A DNA stretch of 64,000 nt from the NCBI RefSeq assembly GCF_018446385.1, contig NC_056003.1, positions 18,535,198-18,599,197 of the forward strand. The letters run 5' to 3'. Each line of letters begins with the position of its first letter. The stretch's first letter is position 1. Under the pieces are notes generated by a model, which saw only the letters and a program-made list of their open reading frames with translations, had not been told where the DNA came from and did no database searches. Source of the DNA: Zingiber officinale (Eukaryota; Streptophyta; Magnoliopsida; Zingiberales; Zingiberaceae). This document shows positions 11,989 to 24,186 of the stretch, piece after piece. The position numbers and the translations under genes were made by a program.

Positions 11989-12300
11989 GATGCCGCGAGC
12001 ACAGCGCAGGCTCAAAGGGAGGCGACAGGAAGCGGATCGATTAGAGAAGGGGGTAAACAATAGAAGAAGACGCCCAGAGATCAGTCAGGAGAGGCGGTTG
12101 AGCCACCCACCGGCGACGAGGGTGACTTATAAAGCTTCTCCATCTGGGGTGGAAAAACAGAATGAAAGGGGCGGTGGCGAGAGAGAGAGAGAGTGGAGTG
12201 TACGATAGACGAACAAAGAGTGTTCGCCGCTCTTCCGCGACAAGGGTGTTTTTTCAAACTAATGAACTACAATGGTGCAAATGAGTATTACTTTATAATT
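11989..12300 (-). promoter_or_regulatory. GRF 5' leader and promoter region
   Basis: Upstream of the GRF start, the region is GC-richer than its surroundings. A GA/CT tract lies at about 12178-12195, a common feature of plant core promoters and leaders. No in-frame ATG lies in the open stretch above the chosen start. The transcription start cannot be fixed from sequence alone. Confidence 0.45.
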
Positions 12301-12434
12301 TGGGCTTTAGGGCTCAACGGCCCGAACTAGCAAGTTCATGGGGATTCAGAGTTCTCGGCCCAAATTTAAAGCTATTTTACCGAGCTAGGTGGTTAGGTGG
12401 CGTGTTGGCATTCCCTATGGGCTGACACCGTACT

Positions 12435-12650
12435 TAGGAAAGGGATCCTATGATCCGTAAAATACTGGATCATCATCTGATCCGGTAAAATACTGGATCA
12501 TCATCTGATTCAATATTTGATTTAGTGATAGATAATGATCTCCATCTATTTAATATGTGAGGGACATTATCTTTCATCAATTCACCTTTTTTATCTAAGA
12601 ATGGATCAAAAAAGATGGTCCAGAGGATCTCATTCTCCATACTTATACGT
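12435..12650. repeat. Possible small MITE with 27-28-bp duplication
   Basis: The left end GGATCCTATGATCC and the right end, whose reverse complement reads GAGATCCTCTGGACC, resemble imperfect terminal inverted repeats. Inside, GATCCGTAAAATACTGGATC plus CATCATCT is repeated directly at about 12450-12505. No target duplication was established. Confidence 0.35.
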
Positions 12651-12970
12651 GATGTTGTTGTAATAGGTCATAAATCATGAATCCTTTCTCAATATGTATG
12701 AAACGCAACGCGAGTCACCTGACCCTATGCAAAAAGTTATTATGTTGGATGAAGTCTCTATAATTTATCTCTCTTCTAAATCGTATAGGATAATCTTAGA
12801 AAGACCTTCGAGTGAGGATTATCTAATTTTATTATAATTTTTTTTTTTTGAGGTTGGTCAATTTCCCAAGTTCTCTACTCTGAACTCCCAAAGTTCTCCC
12901 CTCAAAGCACCAAACTCCTATAACTCTCTACTTAGGGCACCCCAAGCTTTCCTTTTAGAGTTCAATAAGT

Positions 12971-13606
12971 AGGGCTATAAATAAGTCGAGTCGAGCTGAG
13001 CTTTGGGGTATTCAAGTTTGTTTGATAAGGTAATCAATCTGAGTCGAGCCGAGCTTAAAATGAACCAAGCTTTTGAAATGAATGTTCAAGTTTGACTTGA
13101 TTTATTTTTTATGAGCTTGAGCTTGTTTTAAGCTTGGCTTGAACTTGGTACGTTTAGATGTTATCAAGCTCTCAATTCAAACTTGGCTTGAGCTTGGTTC
13201 GAGCTTGACTTGAGCTTGGCTCGAGTTTGGTTCGAGTTTGGTTCATTTAGATGTTATCAAGCTTTCAATTCAAGCTTATTTGATTGTTTGAAACTTTTAG
13301 TTGTTTGATTGGTTGTTGAGTTTGATAATTTAAATTTATTTATTTAACATATTTAAAAGAGTTTTATTAATGAATATAGTTCGTGAACATTGTTCATGAA
13401 CGTTGTTCACGAACAATATTCACGAACAATGTTCACGAACGTTAACAAGCTGAACACATATGTGTTCAAACATGTTTATTTAGTTTAACGAGCTGTTCAA
13501 GCTTGTTTGTTTAATTAATCTTATGTATTTTGAACGAACATAAATAAGCTCTTACCAAACCGAACACCAAAGTTGTTCACGAACGCTTGATTTATTTACA
13601 ACCCTA
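12971..13606. mobile_element. MITE-like element, AGGGYTRTAAATAA termini
   Basis: The left end AGGGCTATAAATAAGTCGAG and the reverse complement of the right end, AGGGTTGTAAATAAATCAAG, form terminal inverted repeats of about 20 bp. Flanks TCAATAAGT and TCAATATAT agree at 7 of 9 bases, suggesting an old 9-bp target duplication as made by Mutator-like transposases. The interior has many GAGCTTG-type repeats and a palindromic GTTCACGAAC cluster at 13380-13442. It has no coding capacity. Confidence 0.6.
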
Positions 13607-13825
13607 TCAATATATTGCAAGTCTTCTCAAGACATTCATTACTCCTAAAGTAATTATTGTGACTCACAATCATCGTTTCTAGAATTAATAATCAATAATA
13701 ACCAAGTGACCGACCTTAATGGAGACTATCATAATTAATGATCGAGATTAAATAGCTGAACGATTTCTCAAATACTGTGGTCACAATCATTGAAGGTAAC
13801 ACTCATCTCATCCTTATATAAATGC

Positions 13826-14150
13826 TAAGAGCGTCTCCAATGCAAAATTTTTAAAGAGATTTGTAAAATAAAAAAGTTAAATAAAAAAGTTTTAATCATT
13901 GTGGATGTAAGGTTTAAAGTTTGTTGTTAAAGAACAGTAATGAAATTTCAAAGTTGCTTTTTTTTTTGAAATTGATATAATATGCATGTAGTTATGTAAT
14001 TACATATTATAAAACGAAACACACAAAAATTATTTAAAACTCTAGCTATTGGAGATATTTTAATAGATTTATAAAATGTTGATGTGGCATATTGAGATCA
14101 TAAATTTTTTTTATAAAATTCTCTTTTTATGACTCTCACGTTCATATCTA
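13826..14150. repeat. MITE-like AT-rich element (TCTCCAATG family)
   Basis: It starts CTAAGAGCGTCTCCAATGC. An inverted match, TATTGGAGATATTTT, lies near 14046-14062, and related AT-rich sequence runs on to about 14150. The same end, in the opposite orientation, occurs at 24736-25073, so this looks like a dispersed family. The exact right end is uncertain. Confidence 0.4.
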
Positions 14151-14335
14151 CACCTTTAGTGATTAACATAAGTGGAATTTTACTTGACAATTTCAGTACT
14201 CTTAATGCTGGTTCCCATGTGCATGGTAGACGAGTACCCCTAACGCTAGTCAAATATATAAATATGCTCTAAGCAATTGAGCCATTAAATTACACGAGTT
14301 AGAATTACCCACACACGAGTATTGATTATAGTGTG

Positions 14336-14380
14336 CATGGAAAAACAGTAAAACTAAATAATAATAATAATAATAAATTA
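14336..14380. repeat. (AAT)n microsatellite
   Basis: A run of ATA/AAT triplets in AT-rich intergenic sequence near 14357-14380. Confidence 0.7.
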
Positions 14381-15028
14381 TTCTACTAAATGCCGATCTA
14401 CTGCTCAAAATATAGTCATTGTCAGATATTGCAGTAATACTCTAATATTCCAGCAATTAGGGCATGACATGACACTGAATTGTTACAATTTGGAAGATAA
14501 TTGGCAATGAAATAATTTTGAGAGAGCACTGAGCCGATCCATTCAAAACTTTTGGCTTCCTCGTGATTCACTTATGCACGAATGCAAGTGAACGCATTAC
14601 AACAAGATGTTACATCTTCGATCTGCTGACACCATTTCTTTTTCTTGTAACTCAGACACCATTTCTATAATATACACAAGCAACAAATAGATAAACAATT
14701 TCATAATGAATTGGAAGTTGGAATAGCATGTTGAACAAACTTTACATACAAAAAAATCCAGTTAAACCCCTTGACTATCAACAACGCGAACACCGGAGTG
14801 AACTGCGTCGATGGATAAAAAGAAGCACCTCAACACCTGGAAGCAAATGCAACAGAAAGCGCACACAAAGAACTCAAGTTGCAAATTGTTATATACACTT
14901 CAATGTCATATCATAAACTCTGCCAAGGCTGCAGCTTTAGAAGACCAGTGGGATGATATTAGAGTTGAGTCTGATCAAACCATTGACTCAAAGGGCCAGA
15001 ATTGACTGAAGTGCACTACAATCTCAGA

Positions 15029-18000
15029 TCATGCTGCGATGATTATTATCACAATGAGTAGGATAATGCCAAAAATCACCAAAAGCAGGCACATCTGCAT
15101 AAAACCCAGCTAACTCAAAAACACAACATATTCAAAAGATTGATACTCCTTTTTTTAGAAGCAGAAGTCGATCTTACGAGGGACGAATTTGACTTTTGGG
15201 TTTTTTCTGCCTTTTTAAGCTGAGATTTTGCTTGTAAAGTTGCTGCATGAGAACTCTCGATGTGGGAGTTGATATCATCTGCAAGAAACTAAGAGTTTAT
15301 CAAAAGGAAAACACAAATGAAGATGAACATTACAAAGTTAATTTTTCTCACCAATTACAATTCCTTGATCATTAACCAACACAGCAAGGTCCTTGAAGAT
15401 TTCATTCACCTGACCAATCTGCTGCTGAATTTCTTGAATGCCCTGTTCTCTCTCCTCGATGATTGCCTCATTAAAAACAATCTCATTATCCAACAACAAC
15501 AACTCTTGCCTATACAACAAAAAAATCATGAAATTAGGAAAATATCCAAATGCATCTCTCGAAAAACAAATGCTAGAACTCATCACAAATTCTCCTAAAC
15601 TTGTACAAACTTAGATACCATTCAGTCACAGAGCAGGTTTTGCTCATTACCAAGAACAATTAGGGGAAAAAAAGACCTGCAATTGGCATTAATTATTCAA
15701 GTAACTTAACAGCCTAATATGGGATGGCTATGTCTACTTATATGATCAAATCCATATAGATAGTCAGTATGTGTATCAAGTTAAGCGCTAAAGGTACAAC
15801 CTATTCAAGTGCTACACATTTTTGTTGGCTTTGATGTTTCATGTAAAATCACAACACTAAAGTGTTTTAACTCAAGCAATTGTCACCTAAACAGAAATTG
15901 CAGCGTTATCACTTAGCTCAAGTATTTGGTGCAAGCCTTCATGATGACTGTGTATTATAGTTCACTCTCATGTTTTGGGGATAAAATTCAAACCTTCTGA
16001 GGATCATGTGATGCTGAAATCCAGATTAAAACTGGTGATAAAAATCAAGGTCTAACTAAGATCAAGTTGGCAGTGGTCTGAACCGTGGAATTGCTAGGTA
16101 GACAACCAAGATTGAACCAAATTTGAGACAGGGCCACTCATATGTTGAAGCTGCTGCAGCAGCAGAAGTGTCTCTTCTCATGTTAAGTCCAACAACACTG
16201 ATGAGTATAGCATGATTACTTGTGTTCCTCTGACGGCCACCTGCAAGATTGACGTTGATCAAAGGTCTCCATGTTTGCAGCCAACCCAAGAAGTAACTAA
16301 CTCGTTGAAGGCAGACTTCATTCAACCATCATCTGGACAGTTGATCTTGTCATATAATCAATTGCCTGGGGCATTCATTTGGTACTTTTGATTTTGCACA
16401 AAATCAATTGGTTCTTTATTTTTTCATGGGATAATAATGTAGTAGATAACTTTCAGGTTCAGAAACATCTGGGTATTAAGTTGTTATAAGAAGTAATAGC
16501 ATTCCTAACGACACAGCATAGATGGAAAAAATCTGTCATTCATAAATATTCATATAAAAGATTATGAAAGTAGAAAATTTTGTTAAGCAATTTGTCCAGA
16601 CAAAATAAATTTTTTCATGAGATAGAAAGTAATTGTAAATAATTAGCAAATAACCTAGAAACATCATGTACTAGGAAAAGACATGAGCTAGAAATCACCT
16701 TCTAGAATCTGCAAGCAGAGCACGCTGTTCGCGAGTTTTGCTAGAACCAGAGTCAGCTTCAGTTGCATCATAGCTGTACAAATATAAACAGGCATCGAAG
16801 GAAACTGCAGTAAGTTACAAGAATAATCACAGTGAAAATTAAATAAATTAAAAAAAAATGGCTATACTTAACAGCTGATTGGGATCATTAACCTAATTAA
16901 ATCTACTTGTTCATATAGCAATACCCATGCCAACTCCCTATTTCCCCCTTGTTAGGAAACAAACAACTCAGATATAAGCACTTTTTCTACCAAATACTCA
17001 TAAAGGGATTCTTGTCAAATAAAGAGGCCAATAAATCAGTTGGAACTAGATGAGAAGACACTTGTGTCAAAACTGAAAATAACGATCCACTGAAATACTA
17101 ATTTGAAAAACTGAAACAATGATCTTATGAGTGACCAAAGTTAAAAAACTGACAACAAGCAAAACCAACCAATGGAATCTACCATATGCCACCACCATTG
17201 AGATTAAGGAAACAATGCAGCAGTTCAAACCAAAAATCCAACACAATACAAATTACCTTTGAGGGAAATTTGCTTCTGGAGCCAATGGGGCAAATGCAGT
17301 CTCCCTCTCAGCAGCCAGCCTCTGAAATTTCTGGAACTCCTTCAAGATATTTTGAAAATCCTTTGCAAGTTTTGCATCAGCAACTTTTTTACTCGCCTGA
17401 TAGATTTAATAAATGCTTGAACACATGCAATCATTTAATCACAAATTTCAGAGGGTATCCACTGTATTTGCAGTGAGAAAGATCTAAGAGAGATGATGAT
17501 CCATGACGCAACAACAACCAAGTCTTTATCCTACTAAGTAGGTTTGGCTATATGAATCCTCATATGCCATTGGAGTCAATCCCCTACTGTTTATTATCTA
17601 TATTTAAATAAATTTTATCATATTTTATCATTGATAATCAAGTCTTCTTTGGTCCCAAGGACCAACAAGAGAAAGTAGAATAAGGCAAAGTTTGTTTATG
17701 GTTCAGAGTTTATTGGATAACTTGATGAGCAGGTGATTAAGTTTTTATTTCTTATTATGTTAAACTTGTGAAAAATAGGCATCCATTTCTTACTATGGAT
17801 AAAATTCCGTAAAAATGACGGACAGCAGAAAACCAATATTTTACTCATTGATAAGCTGATTCATTGTGGAATACATGTTGCCATTTTTCAGTTAAGATAG
17901 GAATTGAAGGAACGGATAGAAATTCTGACATAGTTAATGTAATAAAATAAAATGATCACAAAAAAAACTTTAAAGAATGGAACCTAACTTACAAATGATG

Positions 18001-21000
18001 TTTTCCTAATAAGAAGATTAACAGCATAGTAAATGATGACAAATAAAAAAGAATTTGATAGCTTAAGAGATATATTCTACAAGGATGTGAGCATGAGAGT
18101 TGGTTTTTATCATTGGCAATGAAAAATTATAAGAGAGGAAGGAAGAATTGATTGAAACAACAGTATCATCCATGATTAATTGATTTTATAAAAAAAAAAT
18201 AAAAAATATAAGTTTCTCCTTGCTAGAAGCCTAAAAAACTATAGGGTTGTATTTTTGGTCTGTCATGTCATTAAAACACCTTTATTATCAGACAAGTTTG
18301 TAAACACCAATTGGATAATTGCATGAGAAATCATAAGAAAACCTATAAATCAGGAGATTGGAAATTCAACTAAAACTAAAGCTATACCAATGCCACGAGA
18401 GTAAATAAGAGAAAAAGTATATGGAAAGAGTTGAAACTTACACTGACTTCAACACGATGATCTGTTTCACTAGCTAGTTTAAGTTTTGCAGAAGTGTCTT
18501 TAACTAATTGTGAAATTTGTAATCTAGAGTTATTCCTGCCAAGAAACATATTAAATCAAGTAATGAGTGTGAAATAAGTTCCATGGAAGAATTGATTTTA
18601 CATGGAAAACATCAAACATGCAGCTAGTACATGAAAGAAACTATTTCCAGCAAAACCAAATGGAAAAATGATCTAACTTGAATAGTAAAAAATGGCATAA
18701 AGAACTAGGACTGCAATTAGAAGTTTTCTCAGAGATGCCCAGTAAAGGGAATATAGTTCATCATCATCATCATCCTAGGAACTTATCAAAACAACCCTAC
18801 CTTAAAAAAAATTATAAAAAAAAAGTCAAAGGAACCACATTTCTATAAAGAAACTAAACATTCGTATTCTTTAGCCACATTAGAGCAATCTAACAAATCT
18901 AGTAAGCATTTTATTACATTAAAGAAATCTTTTAAAGATGGGGAACATTCAGATTTATAATTTTGATGAAGAGAAGGATGGTAACCATTATTTACTATTC
19001 ATTGGATACACAGGCAGACACTTTTTCACATCTTAAAGCTCTCACTCCATCATATCATGTTTTTTTTAATAAAAAAAATGAAACTAGGTGCAATTTAAAG
19101 TCTCTCTTCCCTCTCTCAATTTGGAAAGAAATTGATTTCTCTTTCTCAATTTTTTTTTTAAAAATAATCTCTCTCTCTAGTTGCCAATTTGGGAAAAAAA
19201 AAATCAATCTCTCTATTTGGGAATAAAACGATGTCTTTCCTAGTTCCTCTATTTGGAAAATAAATAAATCTTTCTCTATCTCCCTCTCTATTTGGAGAGA
19301 AATCCACTACTCACTACCTCCAGATTTGGAAGTTGTGCTTCAACCTTCACTTAGGTTTGGAAGTTTCGTCAGATTTGGAAATCTCTTCCATTACCCATCT
19401 CAATTCATAAGATAGACGATCTACTTTCGCCAGCTTGGAAGCTTTCTAGTTCTGGAGTGGCTGTTGCTGCCTTGTTTTGAAAGGGGATTTCCAACAAATA
19501 AGGAAGGTGATAAATCTCCTTCCTTTCTATATCTACCTCCCTTTCTCAGTTTGAGCAACCCACTTGCTCATGTAAGACAACCACCCTCAAGGTTTCATTT
19601 GGCTAGTGTATTAAACAATTGAGATTGTTATGAATTAAGTTCTTAGTGGTGGCAAAAAGGCAAATCGCTCGCTTCCAGCGCCTCCGCCAGCCCCTCCCCA
19701 ACACGGAAGAGGTAAATCATGGGTAGCTACTAGCCTTAAACAGTTGAATAGTATATGCGGAGGGCAAGCACCCAACTACTTGACCCCCAGACCTCATAGT
19801 GACAACACCAACATGCGCTAGCCAACTGTTCGTCCCAAGGGGACTATGAATTAAGTTCTCAGTGGAAACTTGGTAGGTTGATTGATGATTTGAAAGTTAA
19901 TGTTTTCACCTACATTTGCATTAGAATTTTCTCTAAAATCCTAATGCTGTGTTTAGGGCAGCAACTTAGAGGGCAATAGATAATGGTTTTTGATCAAGTT
20001 TTGATAGATGAGTCTCCTTTTTGAGATAGGATCCTCATCCTTTTGTTCATGGTTATAAAAGGAGGACAATAGAGAGCTTGCAAAGGTTGGCTCTTTGTGC
20101 TTAAATTCTTACATCTATAAGCTCTCTCATAGTGATCCTAAACCTCAATTATAGTGCTTTTTACTCGCTCTCACTTGTTCTCATTCGTTATAGTAAAAGC
20201 AGTCGACGATCTAATCAATTGAAGCTTAGTTTCAACTAAGTAGCAAGCCACAAAAATATTTATGTTTGTGGTTGAATTGATTAGAAAATCAATTAAACGT
20301 GTTAAGTCATCAAGGCAATCAATTGAATCCTTAACAAGATTTAGAAAGAATACCAGGAAAGTTGCAACTATCAGATCCCTTAAGCGATAAAATGATTCGG
20401 TATACTAAAGTCAAGGTGAGTCGATCGTGTTAGGTTGCATGTACTAGAATCAAAGAAAGATCATGAGTTTATAAGAAAAAGATATCTCCATTGGTATGAG
20501 GTCTTTTGGATAGAGCCCAAAAATAATACCATAAGGGCTTAGCCTCAAAGTGGACAATATCATACTATTGTGGAGATATCTAAATTCTTTTGGTCCTCTA
20601 ATGAAGGAAGTGGGAGCTCCCATGTCTGGATCAAGACGACCAGACACCAAGCAGAGAAGTCCTAGTCGATCCTAGAGGCAGGAAAGTCCTGTTGGGTCAA
20701 GGATCAAATGACATCAAGCGGATAGGCTTGAGGGGGTGGTCCTTCATTTGAGGGAGGGATTGTTGGGTTGTAATGGTTGCAAACAAAGTTCCACATTGAA
20801 AACACATGGAAATATCATGAACTTATAAGGGAAAGATATCTCCATTGATACGAAGCTTTTTGGGTAGAGCCCAAAAATAAAACCATGAGGGGTTAGACCT
20901 AAAGTGGATAATATCATACCATTATGGAGATATCTAAATTCTTTTGGTCCTAACAGATCTAAGTAGTCGTTGTCTTGGAGAGCAATCGACTTATAATAAG

Positions 21001-24000
21001 TCAACTCATAAATTCATTGGTAAATTGAAGACTATAAAATGTAGTCAATGAAAGAAAAAAAAAGTGAACTTGAAGCCAATTTGGAGGCTATAAAAAGAGC
21101 ACCATGGAGAGCATGCAAAGGCAAACACTTTACGGTTAACTTCTTAGATCTATAAACTCTCTCATTGTAATCCTAAGCCTATTGTTGTGATTCTTAGGGG
21201 GCGTTTGGTTTAGGGGAATAAGAGTGGGGAATGAGAATGAGAATCATTGATTGTCATTGTTAATGTTTGGATTATAGGAATAGGAATACAAATAAGGGAA
21301 TGAATCCTTAAAATAGGGTAATAACTCATTCCCATGTACCTCCCCTTCAATGAGTCATTACCCTATTTTCATCAATCAAAATATTCCCTTATTCCAAAAA
21401 TACTCTTGACCTAAAACTAAAATTTTCTCCCTTAATATCAAATATCAAAATATATTTATTTATTTATTCTTTCATATCACTTCTCTCTCATCATATTTTC
21501 TCTCTCATCATTTTATCACACACTTTCTCTCTCCTTAATTTCTCTTATCACACTCTCTTTCCTCTTTTTTCATTACGCTTTCTCTCTCCTCAATCTCTTC
21601 CATCGCACTCTCTTCCTTCTTTTTTTTCTCATCATACTTTCTCTCTCCTAAATCTCTCCCATCACACTCTCTTTTCTCCACACTTTCGCTCTCATCACAC
21701 TTTCTCTCTCGTCACACTCCCTCCTTTTTTTCCTCAACACACGTTCTCTCTCATCATATTTTCTCCCTCATTATACTTTCTCTCTCCTCAATCTCTCCCA
21801 TCACACTTACTGTTCTCTTTTTTTCTCATCATACTTTCTCTCTCACCATACTTTCTCGCTCCTCAATCTCTCTCATCACACTCTCTCTCCCCATTTTTTT
21901 CTCATTATATTTTCTCTCTCTTCATCCTCTCCCATCATACTTTCTCTCACATTATACTTTCTCTCTCATCTTCTCTCATCATGCTCTCTCCTATCACTCT
22001 CTTTTCTCATTTTCTCTTATCACACTTTCTCTCTCTTCATTCTTTCTCATCACACTTTCTCTCTCATCATACTTTCTCTCTCATCATTCTCTTTCATCAT
22101 ATTTTTCTCTCACATTCATCTTTCTCTCACATCTATTTTTTTCTCTTGTTTTCCTTTAAGGGTAAAAAAGGAAATTTTGATTTATTCCGATAGAAAATAT
22201 GCAACTAACCAAATATTGCTTTTACGAGTGATATCCATGCTCATACCCATTCCCATTCCACAATATAATGATTCTCATTCCGATTCCTATTTCTAGGAAA
22301 GAACCAAACGCCCCCTTAGTTGCTCTCACTTGTTCTCATCCATTTGAATAGTCGTAGTCAATAATCTAGTCAACTGAAGGCGAGTGAACCAACTAAGAAG
22401 TTGACTTAGACTAATCAACTAGCGAACAAAATATTTCTATTTGTGGCTGAGTTGATTGGACAGTTGATTCAATGAGTTGAGTTGAGTCGACTAGGTAGAC
22501 AATTGAATCTATAACAAGAGTTGAAAAAATACCATTGATTGAGAGGTGAAAATATCATTGATCGGAGAGTAGTCGACTATGATAAGTGGAGTCGATTCAA
22601 AAATCTATTGGCAAACTGAAGACCGTAACAACTACAAAAATAGACGGTTGGAGATGCAATCAATCGAGTGATTAATGACAAAATAGAAAAGTGAAATTGA
22701 AGACAACTTGGAGGCTATAAAAGGAAGACTATGGAGAGCTTGCAAAGGCTAGAGCTTTATGCTTAACTTCTTGCATTTATAAGTTCTCTTATTACAATCC
22801 TAAGCCTTAATTGTTGTGCTTCTTACTTTCTCTTACTTGCTCTCATTCATCATAAGAAAATTTTGAAAGAGATTTCTCCACCTCCAAAAGCATCCAAAAA
22901 GTAGAAAGTTAGTGGGCATTCAGAAATGACTCACCGAAGAGTCGTAGCTCATGGATTAGGAACAAGGGTTCCAAATCACATAATCAATCATGTTACATTT
23001 GTATTCACACTTTTTACTTCCCGCTATGCTTATCGTGTTTGATTGGCCTTGCAAAAGTTTTAGCAAGAGTAAAAAGTTGATGCTATTTGTCCTCTCTAGC
23101 CATCCTACCATCATCCCTACTGGTCCTAAGACTCCATTGGATGGACACCAAACTAATAGAAACAAAGAGCATGTGGCCACAGATAGATTTATTAGTGAGA
23201 ATATGTAAATCTTAGGGATGTATAACCCATAATGTCTGAACTATTCAGTTCAATATTTTAACCTTAAGTTCTCACTTATCTATAATAATAAGAGAACTAA
23301 AATTATTATTTTTACTGTCAAAGAAGGATGGGTATTTCGTAAACCTACTAGAATCAAAGACATTTACTTTTAAATAAAAAAAATCATTTTTTGCAAGAAC
23401 AAACTTTATATCAAAACCTCAAGAATGGTACTTTCTCATTGAGCATTTGAGAAATTTTAAAAATAAATAAATCCACTTATTTCCGATGCTAAGGCAAAAG
23501 CACGAGACTTCTTTTAAATATTAAAAAAATGCAAGAATCAAAACTTAAAAATAAATTAATTCACTTATTTCTGAAGCTAAGGCAAGAGCAAGAGATTTCT
23601 TTTAAATAAAGAAAAAAAAAACTTTGGCGCAAGAATAAGTTTTATATCAAAACTTCATGAATCGTTACTTTCTCATTGAGCATTTGAGATTGTTAAAAAT
23701 AAATTAATCCACTTATTTCTGATGCCAAGGCAAAAGCAAGAGACCTCGTTATGCTAGCTTTGTAGATTAACAAGAAAATATAAATAGACATGAAATGTTA
23801 ACAGCCATGGTAATCATCTTATGGATCAAGTAGTGGTTTAGTTTCTTATCCATGGTAAATTGGAGTTTCTCATATATCGAGAACAAAGTCAAAGAGTGGG
23901 TCAAACCAAAGCTAGATCAAACGATATCAACATGAACCTGCGTAGCGAGATTAAATAGACCAATAGGAAAATAAATGCATAGAGAATTGCGCCCTCACAG

Positions 24001-24186
24001 CTTATCGCGTAGCTGGGGGGTGTCCTTGGGGGTGCCGATCGTGTTGACGAGGCGCTCGAAGTTGCGAACGGCCGTGGTGATCTGGAACAGCCCCGCGGCG
24101 ACAGCCTGCGTCTGATCCTGCCTTCCGTTCGTCAGATCCCGCCGGCCGGCGAGCGGTCGCCCTGTATCCAGATCCTGGAAGCTCAT
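15029..24186 (-). CDS. SYP22-like: Qa-SNARE, SYP2/PEP12-like syntaxin, seven exons
   Basis: Syntaxins of this group act on vacuolar and prevacuolar membranes, where the SNARE motif joins partner SNAREs to drive vesicle fusion. Exons, 5' to 3': 24186-23999, 18535-18442, 17396-17257, 16773-16699, 15509-15352, 15278-15178, 15094-15029. Every junction is GT/AG and the 822 nt join in frame to 273 residues, the usual family length. Residues from about 30 to 140 form the N-terminal Habc helices ([29 protein letters not shown]). The SNARE motif is about 178-245 ([29 protein letters not shown]), with the zero-layer Gln near 214 in VNDQG. The last exon is a single tail-anchor membrane helix ([20 protein letters not shown]). 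The start is the ATG at 24186, matching the conserved MSFQDL-type N terminus. No stops or frameshifts were seen, so the gene should be functional. SYP21/22/23 cannot be told apart with certainty. Confidence 0.93.
17508..17690 (-). repeat. 3' end fragment of an RTE-type LINE in syntaxin intron 2
   Basis: A short CAA-repeat start is followed by CTACTAAGTAGGTTTGGCTA and TGAATCC...GCCATTGGAGT. This closely parallels the 3' terminus of the LINE at 54878-57900. It is a 5'-truncated copy of about 180 bp, typical of incomplete target-primed reverse transcription. Confidence 0.7.
19060..19480. other. CT-rich segment in syntaxin intron 1
   Basis: Repeated CTCTCTTTCTCAATTTGG-like blocks with interspersed poly-A and poly-T. 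It appears to be low-complexity expansion; no ends with inverted repeats were found. Confidence 0.4.
19650..19844 (-). mobile_element. SINE with long target duplication in syntaxin intron 1
   Basis: About 195 bp lies between two copies of TATGAATTAAGTTCTNAGTGG (19629-19649 and 19845-19865, one mismatch). On the minus strand it starts near CCTTGGGACGAAC and ends TTTTTGCCACC. An A-box-like TGGCTAGCGCATG follows the start; the B box is degraded. Length, long duplication and A-box placement fit a tRNA-derived SINE. Confidence 0.65.
20428..20955 (+). mobile_element. TRIM (miniature LTR retrotransposon)
   Basis: The right LTR (20761-20955, 195 bp) begins TGTTGGGTTGTAATGG and ends GGTCCTAACA. The left LTR (20428 to about 20600) begins TGTTAGG and shares GATATCTCCATTG, GAGCCCAAAAATAA and TATCTAAATTCTTTTGGTCC. 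About 160 bp of interior lie between, ending with purine tract GAGGGAGGGAT right before the second LTR. Flanks GATCG (20423-20427) and GATCT (20956-20960) agree at 4 of 5 bases. It has no coding region. Confidence 0.8.
21197..22315. mobile_element. PIF/Harbinger-type MITE, TTA target duplication
   Basis: 1119 bp with perfect 14-bp terminal inverted repeats GGGGGCGTTTGGTT and AACCAAACGCCCCC, flanked by TTA on both sides (21194-21196, 22316-22318). Subterminal GGAATGAGAATGAGAATCAT is mirrored at the other end. The centre (about 21480-22150) is a long CT-rich expansion with recurrent CATCACACTTTCTCTCTC, which makes it longer than usual Tourist-type MITEs. No transposase is encoded. Confidence 0.88.
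23360..23755. repeat. Three-copy local repeat in syntaxin intron 1
   Basis: The block AAATAAATTAATCCACTTATTTCTGA...GCTAAGGCAAAAGCAAGAGA appears three times (about 23460, 23550, 23695). Two longer copies also include TTTATATCAAAACYTCA and TTTCTCATTGAGCATTTGAGA. It is an intronic segmental duplication of unknown origin. Confidence 0.6.

Larger units (their letters stand above)
20054..22860 (+). repeat. Tandem array of about 0.5-kb units in syntaxin intron 1, interrupted twice
   Basis: A block beginning TATAAAA, followed by GGAGAGC-TTGCAAAGG, CTATAAGCTCTCTCAT, ATCCTAAGCCT and CTCTCACTTGTTCTCAT, recurs at 20054, 21089 and 22716. Raw distances are 1035 and 1627 bp. Removing the TRIM with its duplication (533 bp) from the first and the MITE with its duplication (1122 bp) from the second gives about 502 and 505 bp. 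So this was a regular direct array before the two insertions. Spacer sequences between blocks are also alike (AGTCAAC/AATCTAGTCAACTGAAG). The TATA box plus leader look suggests retroelement-derived units, but no coding region is present. Confidence 0.75.

Noticed and set aside
15317..15598. Plus-strand open frame of 93 codons
   Set aside because: It is antisense to syntaxin exon 5, whose minus-strand translation has the SNARE motif.
17186..17476. Plus-strand open frame of 96 codons
   Set aside because: It is antisense to syntaxin exon 3 and its flanking introns.
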